Of a stretch of 64,000 nt of DNA, positions 35,559-46,900 are shown piece after piece. Both the position numbers and the translations under genes were made by a program. The notes below the pieces were generated by a model. The model did no database searches. It was not told where the DNA came from and saw only the letters and a list, made by a program, of their open reading frames with translations. The stretch's first letter is position 1. Every line of letters starts with the position of its first letter. Source of the DNA: Musa acuminata AAA Group (Eukaryota; Streptophyta; Magnoliopsida; Zingiberales; Musaceae); contig NC_088330.1 of assembly GCF_036884655.1 (NCBI RefSeq), positions 34,844,001 through 34,908,000 on the forward strand. The letters are read 5' to 3'.

Positions 35559-38303
35559 ATGGAGATAAAGTACTCGATTGATGACCTCCCGGTTCAGGAT
35601 CCTCCAACAGAGGAGTTCACCGCTTCGGACCTCACGTGGACCAAGTACGGAAGCTCTGAGCACCACGTCGATGATGTAGCTCTTGTTCCTTATGACCGGG
35701 TTGATGCCTTTATCGGTGGTGAATGCTCGAACCCAGAGCATCCCACTCGATTCCACATCGAGAGGGGAAGGAAGAGAGAGAGGGGTAGCCTGAAGGAATG
35801 TAAAAGTGATGAATACCTCCTATATAGGCTGTGAGTTCTCAAATTTTCTTTTCTTTGTTACCCTGCTTCGTTTAAGTTCTGTTCTTTCTTGCTTCATTTT
35901 TTGTTTGCTAATTCTTTATTTTTTTCTGCTACCTATTTGTCTGAAGATATTGGTGTTCATTTGGTCCGGAGAATTATGGAGAGGGGGGAAGCATATTACC
36001 TAGCCGAAGATATAGGCTCAACACAAGAAATCGTGCTGCTCGGCCGCAATCCATGCGTGGCTGCACGTGCCATTTTGCCATCAAGCGCTTATATGCACGA
36101 CCATCGATTGCTCTTATCATATATCACGAAAGGCGCCATGTCAACAAGTCGGGTTTTATATGCCATGGTCCGCTTGATCGTGATGCAATCGGCCCAGGTG
36201 CCAAGAAAGTCCCATACATTTGCAGTGAAATCCAGCAACAGACCATGTCCCTGATTTATCTTGGCATTCCCGAAGAAAATGTTTTGCAAACACATATTGA
36301 AGGTGTTCAACGTTATTGTGATCCAAACACGAGCGTGAATAGCCTTGCTTCTCAGTACGTCCAGAAGCTTGGGATGATTATTAAAAGGTCCACACATGAG
36401 CTGGATCTGGATGACCAAGCCAGCATTCGCATGTGGGTTGAGAAAAATAAGAAATCCGTGTTCTTCTACCAGGATTCTTCAGAGACTGATCCTTTTATTT
36501 TAGGGATCCAAACAGAGTGGCAGTTGCAGCAGATGATCCGGTTCTGTCATCAAAGCATTCTAGCATGTGACTCATCTTTCGGCATAAGCAAGCTGAAGGT
36601 ATTTAAATGATAATTCTTGGTTGAATATTTGTGCGATGATGCATACATTTGCTTGAATTGCCAATCAACTCAATGCATTTGTTGATATTTTGGCAGCTCA
36701 TGTCAATTTATTCCAGATTGATTGGATTAGTTCAACTGCATTAAGATTTGGACATCACTTATACATGGTGTATATAATCACATTTGTATATTTTTTTTTT
36801 GGCTGGCTAAGCATGTTACTTATGCTGTGAAACTCTTTTTCCTTGCAGTATCCACTGTACACGCTCCTTGCTTTTGACTCTAGGCATCATGCTTTGCCTG
36901 TTGCTTGGGTTATAACCCGAACCATCACTAAGCAGGATGTTTCTAAATGGATGAAAGCTCTTGTAGATAGGATTCGTGCTGTTGACTCGGTTTGGAATAT
37001 CTATGGGTTCATTATCGATGATCCAGCGCTAGAAATTGACCCTATCAGGCAAGTTGGTGGTTATTTATTATTTCTTAATTTCAGCTTTACTTCAATAGAG
37101 TGTTCTCACTAGAACAGTCAGTTTTCTACAGGGAGATATTTTGCTGTCCTATCCTCTTCTCACTCTGGCGTATTCGTAGATCATGGCTTAAAAATGTGAT
37201 CAAGAAGTGTGGTCACATTGAAGTTCAGCGAGAAATATACAAACGATTGGGCAAGATAATGTACAGTATATGGACTAAAGAAGATCCTATGGATGCTATG
37301 GAAGAATTATTTCAGGATTTTATTGACCAGACTGCCTTCATTCAGTATTTTAAGGCATTTTGGGTTCCAAAAATTGGTAAGGGGATATCTATGCCATCAA
37401 CTTTTCGTGCCTTTTTGTGTATGTGTTAATATACATTTCTTCTTTTATGCTTATATTATGTCTACATAACTTATTGTGCTCATGTTAGAGATGTGGCTTG
37501 GAACCATCAAGAGTCTTCCACTTGCAAGCCAGGAGTCATGTGGTGCTATCGAAGGATACCATGTGAAGCTCAAGCTCAAAGTTTATGACGACTCCCATCT
37601 TGGTGCACTCCAACGAGTGGATTGGTTGGTTCATAAGCTGACAACCGAACTTCATTCCGGTTACTGGCTTGATCTATATGCAGATGAAAGCGGGTCTTTC
37701 CCATCAGTAAAAGAGGAATACATTTTATCCACTTCATGGCACAGGGCTTTGCAGATTCCAGACGATGCTGTTACTTTCGACGATAAAGAGCATCTCTTTG
37801 CTAAGGTTCTAAGCCAGAAGGATGGTGGCCAAGAATGGATGGTGTGGAACCCAGGGTCAGAGTTTGCTCTCTGTGATTGTTCATGGTCAATGCAGGGGAA
37901 CCTTTGCAAACATATTATAAAGGTTAATCTTCTCTGCCAACATAAAAAGGAGTTTCTGCCTTCCTTGTCGTACTTATCATTTCAAGAGGTCCTGCTCGAT
38001 CTTTGGAGAAAACCAATGGACGACTCTCTATCGCTCGATCTGTCCATGGCATGGGTTGCACAAATGCAGGACAATATTCAAAGACTAGTGGAACTCATTA
38101 CTTCTGGTGATATCGCCAAAGTGACCAACAAATTGCCATTGAAATGGATTGGTAGAAGAGAGAGGACATCAGTTGGTAAACCCACTGGTAGTAGTACTCT
38201 TTCTCTTCGTCGCACTAACAAAGGAGGTGTCCAAAAAAAAGCTGCCGCTAAGAGGAAGAGCCGAAAGCGTAAGAGACTCTCCAGAATCAAAAGTTACTCA
38301 TAA
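35559..38303 (+). CDS. SWIM zinc-finger / MULE transposase-derived protein
   Basis: Five exons, 35559-35830, 35947-36598, 36849-37048, 37132-37376 and 37489-38303, encode 727 residues in one continuous frame. The intron after 37048 starts GC (AG/GCAAGT) and the others start GT. The N-terminus (PVQDPPTEEF, YWCSFGPENYGEGG, RGCTCHF) matches the conserved plant SWIM family that includes Arabidopsis At1g60560. A MULE-type transposase region follows, with Asp299 (ACDSSFG), Asp365/366 (GFIIDDP) and Glu478 (GAIEGYH) placed like a DDE set. The SWIM finger is Cys585, Cys587, Cys596, His598 (CxC-x8-CxH). A basic tail (KRKSRKRKR) predicts a nuclear location. A cellular, transposase-derived DNA-binding or regulatory protein is likely; its target is unknown. 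No terminal inverted repeats were seen beside it. Confidence 0.9.
37049..37131 (+). other. GC-AG intron in the SWIM gene
   Basis: Exon 3 ends CCTATCAG and the intron begins GCAAGTTGG, the preferred AG/GCAAGT context for GC donors. It ends TTCTACAG. Using the nearby GT (37053) would break the frame, whereas the GC site restores IR-EIFCCP, matching the family. Confidence 0.88.
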
Positions 38304-39261
38304 ATTCTATGTTTCACGATGAGGATTGTTGATAAATTAGCAACCCATGTAGAAAGTTCTCCATGATCTTTTGGGTAAAATTTAGATGCTTCATCGCCGA
38401 CGATTGTGCTTAAGAGCACATGTTCTTCTTGTTTCAACACAAGATCTTTTGATTCATGGGTATATCTACGATAAAATTTCTCAAGATCTCCTGGGTTGAA
38501 GTGTTCATTTTTGCCTGCATCATGCAATTAACAGATTGTGATGTTTCTTTCATCCAGTATTCAGATGTTCTGCTATTCAGGTTTGTCATGATCATCCGAA
38601 AATATGTTTGTTTCTGATTGCTTCTCATTTATTGCTTGGCGGGCTTTTCGGTGACGGGCTTGGACTCGGGCATGGATCATATCTAGTTGGAGGAGCTAAG
38701 ATAGGTAAGAAATGAGAAGCTACTTCAATTCCAGTGGGAGCCTAAATTTGCTGGGCCAATTCGAAGAACATATCCACAAATATGGTGAACTGGTTAGAGG
38801 AGTTCAGTGATAGAAGATGGACTGAGCTCGCCAGAGAGAAGCAGTACTAAAGTGGAGGTGAGATTGCTACCAAAGGCAAATATGTTACAAAGGTGAAGAC
38901 TTTTATGGATTCAGCCCGGAGAGCGGATCAGAGTTCGCTCCAGATTACGTGAGGTGCTCGTTTCGTTTTGGGTCCTCCTACATAGATGGATGATTGGAGT
39001 TGATTTGATTCAATTTATCGATCTGAAACATGTTGGGAGTTCTTCAAGATAGAATATGCCGAATGAATGAATAATGTTGTCCGAAAGAGAAGAATGAATC
39101 ATTCATGTGTATCTTGTATCCCTTGTGCCACTTCAATTTGAAAGTAAGAGATACTTGTGTCTCATATATCACTTCTAATAAAAAAATTTATTCGATTAAC
39201 TTTATTCTTTAATGCGGGGGATGAGCATTTTTGTCTTTAAAATGAATTGGACAAAGGATAT

Positions 39262-39264
<3 letters not shown>
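38304..39264. other. SWIM gene 3' flank and intergenic DNA
   Basis: No further gene was recognised. Candidate open frames at 38.29-38.63 kb on the minus strand have no family resemblance. Confidence 0.45.

Positions 39265-39316
<52 letters not shown>
39265..39316. repeat. (AT)n microsatellite
   Basis: An alternating TA run of about 52 bp. Confidence 0.95.
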
Positions 39317-39318
<2 letters not shown>

Positions 39319-39504
39319 CCAAGTCAAAAGCTACTTTACCTATACATGGTAGTGATAGAGTAGCTAGCTTGGTGTTAATTCAAGACAAAGGTTCAATGAT
39401 CAATATATTATAATAGTCTCCATGCTACCCATAAATAGAAAAGTTGTAAAATCCACAAAGGTGTTAAGTACTTTCGAAGCCTTATATGGTAGAAAACTCC
39501 TCAA

Positions 39505-39768
39505 ATGATTCGTTTGGGATATTGGGTAAGGATACTAATTATATTGGTAGATTTTGACTTAGAGTTTACACATTCTATTCAAGTAGAGCCTCACGAAATA
39601 AAATTATGGATTTTACATATTGATGGGTCAACTACTTATCCTATAAGCTTTGATGAATGCACCTTTGAATATGCTCTTAAGTTTGAATTTAAAGTCAGAA
39701 ATAATGAAGTTGAATATGAAGCTCTCCTCATGAGATTTCACCTCTCCTCTTATTTGGTAATAAATTAA
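39505..39768 (+). mobile_element. Ty3/gypsy RNase H fragment
   Basis: The translation reads HEIKLWILHIDGSTTYP, then FEYALKFEFKVRNNEVEYEA, the standard gypsy RNase H start (WxLxVDGSS, then ALRFxFxATNNEAEYEAL). The frame closes at TAA 39766, where RNase H should continue, so it is truncated. It stops 12 bp before the first LTR-like repeat. Confidence 0.8.
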
Positions 39769-39780
39769 GTTAATAGAAAA

Positions 39781-40465
39781 TGATAAAGAGAAGTTGACAT
39801 TGACAAATACAAATGTGGTTGATAGGTTGATCATCTTGGTGACCTATAAGCCATGTCTTGTCAGCAAGTGAAAGTTGGATCTAAGGATATGCAAACTCAA
39901 CTAGTCACACATGGTTAAACATTTAACCTTCCGACCCTACGGAAGGTGTAATTGGATGACGTGGGTCATAAGAGTGGTAAACATTATGCTATTCCCTCAT
40001 CTAACATGTTACATCTTCTCTTAATGTTTAACGATCTCGGATGTAATAGTTCCTAGATTACCTATAAAAAAGATCCTAAGGTATGCATTTGAGGGATTCA
40101 TTTTCTTAATCTCACTGATTAGTTTGACTAATCCGACTAGTCTTGTAATGTTAACTTTAGGAATTGACTTAATCGATGGAGGGAACATTGTCGAGAACAC
40201 CTTCGACTTAGTCTTATAAGACCGACATATCAGGAAATCGCAAATGAAACCTCGGATAGTCTTAAAACGAGTCACGGTTGGATCTAACTCACCTCCCCAA
40301 CTTGGATAATCAAAATATAATTTAATAAATAATAAATTTAATAAAAAATATAAGGCTCAAGATAGTTCCAATACAAAAGAATAATTAAACATCTTCTAAG
40401 ATTAAATATATTCAAAGTACCTCAAGATAAAAAACGTCAAGGCATATGCATTCTTCAAATTGCCA
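39781..40465 (+). mobile_element. LTR-like direct repeat, copy 1
   Basis: The stretch starts TGATAAAGAGAAGTTGACAT and is alignable along roughly 680 bp with 42513-43190. Shared marks are GGTTGATAGGTTG, CATAAGAGTG, CTATAAAAAAGATCCTAA (TATA-like, about 40061), ATTGTCGAGAA and a GGATCnAACTCACCT segment. Divergence is high, so the insertion is old. The right border is fuzzy. Confidence 0.72.
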
Positions 40466-42069
40466 TCGGGGTCATACCCAACTTGACTTTTATTATAATA
40501 ATTAGTCTTAGATAAGTGATCTCTTTCCCTTCGTAGGAGCATCTAAATCAATCTTGGATTCACATTAGTAATAATGGTCCTGAGCGATCACAAATATGTT
40601 TTTTGAATAAAAAATTTAACTCAAGTCATTATTTCTTCTTAGTCTTATTTAAAATCACCTAATAAGTTAAAAGCTAATTATGAAGAGACAAAAATAGGAG
40701 GGCCAATCTATTATAATAGCCTTATATTGAAGGATGTTGAGTAATTCTTCTTAGAAATAGAAAAGTTGGTTTATGCCCTTATACTTGTTACAAGGAAGGT
40801 AGGATCCTCCTCTTAATCTCACACCATCATGATCATGACAAACTAGACACCTTGCTAAGTACTTTCCAAGATCGAAATCACATTTTGAATCTTCATTGTG
40901 GACCATGCTAGAAAAGAAATAAGCTAAGTCTTTGAGACTTACCATAAAGTAAACCAACAATAAGGAACAACGAGGGGGAGAAATTTAGCCTTTGACATTC
41001 CTCGACAAAGGTAGCCAAGTAGCACTAGGAGTTTGACGCCATATAGGTACGAGAGATTTTTCGAACATTCAAGATAACACCAAAAAAAGGGATGAGAGGG
41101 AGGGTTTGAGCCCTACTTCCAATGTATCAAAGGAGGTACAGAAAAAATAATGTGACTCATAGGGTCGAGTGTTAGCTAAGGAGTTATTATCTCAAACTCA
41201 GAATGGATATTGAATGCTTCCCTGATATGCACCATGTCAGCATTGGAGATCCAAGAGTTCAACTCATATGACCTTGTCATATCCTATGAGGCCCCACTAC
41301 CCAAGGGACTTACCTCCGAAGAAGTAGCCTCCTTTGCTACGATGACTTTGATCCCTTCATTGGAGGGGGAAGTAATGAAAATTGATGCCAATGGTGGTCA
41401 TGGGATCGAAGAACTACCCGACCATGGTCGAACATTGGGGATAAGCTAGACGAAGAAGACATTTGATAGTTGATTTTCAAAAAGGCGAGTTGTCCAAAGG
41501 TTTGAAGGCTTTGAGGGTTTGTAAGTTTAGGAAAAAGCTTGAAGGTGTGAAAGAAGCTAAGGCTCGGGGGGGCTATTTATAGTGCTCAAGCGACCCTTCG
41601 TCAAACTATCTAACTAGCCAACATTTTATCTATAAGGACATAGCACTATGCCATTGGCTAGGTGCGATCGAAATTGTCACGATCTTTCAAATCTCTGACA
41701 GTGCACGTAACCCTTACGTGGACTCTCCTACGAGCACCACATATATAATATGATAATTAAAACAATAATTCCATTTAGATTTGTCAGGCAGCCTAAACGA
41801 TGTGCCCATCAGAAATCAAGGCACAATTAGTGCACATGGGCATACATTTCGTAATCCCGTGAGGAGAGAGATAACACGCTCACCAATGTTTCATATACCC
41901 ACTTCAAATCTGAAGCCAACTAGCCAAATGACTGAGGGAGGGGCCACCCAACCCGATGGTCAATTGTTTGAGTGCCATTGCTCAACACAATTAGCCGACC
42001 GCTTGACCATGTGTCCTACGCCCAACTTGTTGATCGTTCGACTATGCATCGCACACCTGACTGACCATT
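40466..42069. other. Unrecognised DNA between the two LTR-like repeats
   Basis: No reverse transcriptase, protease or integrase motif was found. A 79-codon open frame at 41210-41449 (LPKGLTSEEVASFATMT) is not recognised. If the flanking repeats are one element's LTRs, this would be a non-autonomous or internally deleted core. Confidence 0.45.
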
Positions 42070-42320
42070 CGATGATGCATAGCCAACGGGCTAAGCGTGT
42101 ATTTTGATAATGCATAACCTATGGTTAAGTGTGTATTTTGACAACACAAGTACTATAGTCTAAGTGTGAATTTTGATCATGCATGACTTATGAACCAAGT
42201 GTGCATTTCGACGACACACTACCTATGGGCCAAATGTATATTTCAACGATACACAACTTATGAGCTAAGTGTGCATTTCGATGACTCATAACATATGAGC
42301 CAAATGTATATTTTGAATAC
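42070..42320. repeat. 35-bp minisatellite, about seven degenerate copies
   Basis: Units follow the pattern GCATAACCTATGGnnnAAGTGTGnATTTTGAnnAn with a 34-35 bp period. The core AAGTGTG(T/C)ATTT(T/C)GA recurs. The period is not a multiple of three, so it is non-coding. It ends about 190 bp before LTR-like copy 2, as tandem repeats upstream of a 3' LTR often do. Confidence 0.82.
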
Positions 42321-42512
42321 GCACTATCCCCGAGTGGCCACATACTACAGTGACATCTGACTCAAACACGCTTCTCCTATAATCTACTATGCACCATTAT
42401 CCAACTAAATATCTCCAAAACCAATAGCCCAACATTCAAGTAAAGAGCCAAGATCGATGTGTTCTAAAGATTGACAACTCTATGACCCAACAACTCCAGA
42501 GTAAAGGGCTAG

Positions 42513-43190
42513 TGATAAGAAGAAGTTGACATGACAAACACATAAGCCTGAACATGGTTGATAGGTTGGTCATCTTAGCGATCTGTTAGCCACATATTGT
42601 TGATAAGTGATAACCAGATCCGAAGACATGTAGACTCAACCGATAGCACGTGATCGAATGCCCGACCATCTGACCCCACAAAAGATATGATTTGATGATG
42701 TGGGTTATAAGAGTGATGAATGTTATGCCATTCCCTTAGCTAAAATGTCGTATGTCTCCTTTTAATACTTGACGATTTTAGATGTAATGATTCTTAAATT
42801 ACTTATAAAAAGGATCCTAATCTACACATTTTGTGAGATTCACGTGCTGGATCTCACTTAATAGTTTGATTGGTTCGACTAGTCTTTAAATGTTAACTTC
42901 AGGAATTGGCTTGATCCTTAGAGGGATCATTGTCGAGAATGCCCACGACATAATCTTATAGGATCTACACATCGATAAATCGCATGTGAAATCTCAGATA
43001 ATCTTGAAACTAATTTTGATCGGATCCAACTCACCTTCCTAATTCAAACAGCCAAAATCTTATTTAATAAATATTAAATTAAATTAATAAAAAAATATAA
43101 GACTCGAGATGTGTGAATAATTAAGCATATATCAGAATTTAAGATATTCTAAACACAACCAAATGCATTCTCCAAAGACAACATGATATG
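42513..43190 (+). mobile_element. LTR-like direct repeat, copy 2
   Basis: This is the partner of 39781-40465, starting TGATAAGAAGAAGTTGACAT. It keeps a TATA-like CTTATAAAAAGGATCCTAA at about 42802. It is best read as the 3' LTR of an old element or as a second solo copy. Confidence 0.72.
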
Positions 43191-43344
43191 ATCCTGGAGA
43201 CATTAACAACACCAAGTGTAAATACCTCAGAAACTCTAAATCTACCATTTGACTCCATGGCCAAAAGTTTCCTCAGTTTTTAGCAAAAATTCCCGAGAAG
43301 TCGATTAAATTGAATTCAGACGGATCCTCTGACCATGATTTTAC

Positions 43345-43362
43345 AGAGAGAGAGAGAGAGAG
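43345..43362. repeat. (GA)n microsatellite
   Basis: A GA run of 18 bp about 600 bp upstream of the eIF5B ATG. Confidence 0.85.
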
Positions 43363-43757
43363 ATGGTTTCTTTTTTCTTCCTAACAATGATTATTATTCC
43401 TACTTAGGAGCTGTTGTTTGATGATATTGTCATCATACAGGTATTTTTGGGATGAGAATGGTTATGAATCGGCTAACGAATGATACCATATTTGACGGGA
43501 TTGACTGCTTTTGGTATGAGAATTTTCCTGGCAATCTTAATTTTTTTTGTTGTTTTCCGAAGGGAGGATTGTGTACATTACCCCCAAAAAGTAATATCTA
43601 CTTTTATTGGAAGGAAGGTTCGTGCATCCTGCCTGTCATGGAAATCTCACCGTCCATCATTCATCCTAGCACGCATCTTAAGACATCAATCAGGCACGTA
43701 CACGACTGTTGATGCTCAATTAACGAAGATCCAAGTCCGGAGCGGGTTCCTCATTTT

Positions 43758-43772
43758 GTCTTATATATATAT
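43758..43772 (+). promoter_or_regulatory. Possible TATA box of eIF5B
   Basis: GTCTTATATATATATGTG lies about 205 bp before the ATG, followed by a C-rich stretch. A start near 43.79-43.80 kb would give a leader of about 175 nt. Confidence 0.45.
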
Positions 43773-43837
43773 GTGTAAATAATACCCGCCCCCTCCACCC
43801 CCCCTCAGCCCACCAATATAACGATTTCTCTGCTTTA

Positions 43838-43845
43838 TAGGGTTT
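43838..43845 (+). promoter_or_regulatory. Telo-box (reverse) in the eIF5B 5' region
   Basis: TAGGGTTT is the reverse complement of AAACCCTA. It sits about 125 bp before the ATG, as is common in plant genes for ribosomal proteins and translation factors. Confidence 0.55.
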
Positions 43846-43969
43846 CCGATTCCACGCTGTCGATCTCCTCCTGCCTTCGATCGTCGCCGCTGTTGTATGA
43901 GTCACGAGGGTTGGAACCGATCCCTGCTTCTGCCTCTTCTCTAGAATTGTTTGGGTCGATCGGGGAGCG

Positions 43970-46900
43970 ATGGGTCGGAAGAAGACGGTCGCCATCGACG
44001 ACGACGAGTACTCCTTCCCGGAGGACCTGCAGCAGCAGGAGCAGCAGCCGCTGCCGACGCAGGACACCGGGACTGAGATCCGCACCGCTGCCAACTCCAG
44101 AAAGGGCAAGAAGGGCGGTAAGAACCAGCGCGACGTAGCCGCCGATGATCAGCCGGCGGAGGATTGGGAGAAGTCATCGTCTGCTGGCGCCGTGGAACCC
44201 TCGAGGGAGGATGACGATGATGCCGTTACCCTCGTCTTCTCTGGTAAGAAGAAATCCTCTAAATCTAAGAAGAGTAGCGCCGTTACGAGTGGGTTCGCTT
44301 CTCTGAATGCCTTTGGGGAGGACGCGGATGACGAGGAGCCCGATTCAAAATCGAGATCGAAGGTGAAATCTGAAGTTGACGATCGTGTGGACGATGAGAT
44401 GGACGAAAGCAGGGGTCTCGATGTGGAATTGGGCCGTCAGGGCAGCTTGGAGGACGCGGATTCAAAGAAGCAACAGAAAAAGAAGAAGAAGAAGGGCGGG
44501 CGAATCGCTCAGGAGGAAGACTTCGATCAGCTCCTGGCCGAGCTGGGGGAAGCCCCGGCGACGGCCCAAACCCTGACTCCGTCTGCTGTGTTGGATGAGA
44601 TGGATGGAAATGGGGATCTTGATGTGGAATTAAGCCACCAGGGAAGCTTAGCAGATCCTGATTTGAAGAAGCAAAATAAAAAGAAGAAGAAAAAGAGCGG
44701 GCGGACTGCCCAGGAGGAGGACGACTTGGATAAACTCCTCGCTGAGCTGGGGGAAGCCCCCCCACTGGCTTCAGCTTCAACTTCATCTCCTCCTACATTG
44801 GCGGAAGAAGAAGTCGAGGGAGATGAGGTCAAAGATGCCGACTTGGAATCAGACAGGCAAGTAAATGGCGCTGAGGAAGCAGTCTCAAAGAAACAGCAGA
44901 AGAAAAAGAAGAAGAAAAGTGGAAGAACTGCACAGGAGGAGGAAGCTTTGGATAAGATTCTTGCTGAGCTTGGGGAGGAACAGCTGCCTCCTCCGCCAAG
45001 TGCACCTCCACATCAGTCTGCCCTGGTTGTGCAGGAATCAGCTTCAGCCCCAGTAGAACAGCCAGAGGCAGAGGATAGAGATGGGGAGGCAGAGGGTGAG
45101 TCAGCAGCGGCCAAGAAGAAGAAAAAGAAGAAGGAGAAGGAGAAAGAGAAGAAGGCTGCAGCTGCTGCAGCAGCAGCTGTTGTTGAGGTTAAGGAAGAAA
45201 AAGTGGAAGTGAAGGGGAAGGTTCCTGACAAGAAGTTGCCCAAGCATGTTAGGGAGATGCAGGAGGCACTGGCAAGAAGGAAGGAGGCGGAAGAGAGAAA
45301 GAAAAGGGAAGAGGAGGAGAGGCTAAGGAAGGAAGAGGAAGAGAGGAAGCGGTTGGAGGAACTGGAGAGGCTTGCGGAAGAGGCAAAGAGGAGAAAGAAG
45401 GAAAAAGAAAAGGAGAAGCTGCTTAAGAAGAAACAGGAGGGCAAACTTCTGACAGCTAAACAAAAGGATGAACAGAGGAGGTTGGAAGCAATGAGGAAAC
45501 AGTTCCTTGCTCAGAGTGAGGTTCCAATAGGTGATTCTGGTGTGGTGATAAAGAAGAGGCCCAAATATGAGACAAAGAAGTCTAAACTGACTCAATCTAA
45601 GGTTGTGGAAACAGAGAAGGTCATGGAGAATGAGCAAGTGGTTGATGAACCTCGTACAGAGCAAGCTGTGCAAGATGTTATGGTTGAAGAGGAATCTCTA
45701 TCTCAAGTTGGAGATTCTGATGACAAAACTGAAGCAGAACAGGAACCAGAAGAGGTCAAAGCTGTGGATGAGGATGAAGATGATGAAGAATGGGATGCAA
45801 AGAGCTGGGATGATCTTGATGTGACATTGCCCGCGACAAATCCATTTGCTGAGGAGGATCAGGACATCATGACAAAACCTAAAGGAACTATTGAACATGT
45901 AGTATCTTTTCCTGTTGAGTCTCAAGCAAATTCAACAGCACCTGCAAAGCCTGCTGTCAAAAAGGTGGCGGATCCTCGTACATCTTCGAAGAAGAATGAT
46001 GCAAATAACAAAGAGGATGAACATGAAAGTGAATGTGCCACAAATGTTAAGAGGGGGAAAGAAGCTATTATTAAGCAAGAGTCAACTGCTGTGGAGGATA
46101 AATCAAAAAAGAGTGGTCCTGATCTCCGCTCACCCATTTGTTGCATTCTTGGTCATGTAGATACTGGAAAGACCAAGTTGCTAGATTGTATTAGACGCAC
46201 TAATGTACAGGAAGGTGAAGCTGGTGGTATCACGCAGCAGATTGGGGCTACCTATTTTCCAACTGAAAACATAAGGGAGAGGACAAGAGAGCTAAAAGCT
46301 GATGCAACACTGAAGGTTCCAGGTTTACTTGTCATTGACACCCCTGGGCACGAGTCTTTTACTAATCTACGGTCTAGAGGTTCAAGCCTTTGTGATATTG
46401 CTATACTAGTTGTGGACATCATGCATGGACTTGAGCCACAAACTATTGAATCTATCAACCTGTTAAAAAGTCGGAATGCAGAGTTCATTGTTGCTTTAAA
46501 TAAGGTAATAATTACTTTTCAATTCAGAATTTCTTTTTCTGTACTACTATATATATTTTTGTGATTGATTAATTATATGATATTAAATTTTTTTAAGGTG
46601 GATAGACTCTATGGTTGGAAATCTTGTCCGAATGCACCAATAGTGAAGGCACTCAGACAACAATCTAATGATGTGAAGAATGAATTTAATATGAGGCTTA
46701 CTCAGGTCAATACATTTGGAATTTTGATAAGCTCTTTTGCTTTGTATCTTTGTTTTAAAATATAATTGGGAATCAATCTCTCTCTGCTTCCCTTCAACAG
46801 ATCATAACACAGTTTAAAGAGCAGGGCTTGAACACAGCTCTGTACTACAAAAACAAAGAAATGGGAGAAACATTTAATATTGTTCCCACAAGTGCTATCA

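Noticed and set aside
42070..42320. CRISPR-like regular repeat
   Set aside because: Repeats are contiguous without unique spacers, degenerate, and in plant nuclear DNA. It is a minisatellite.
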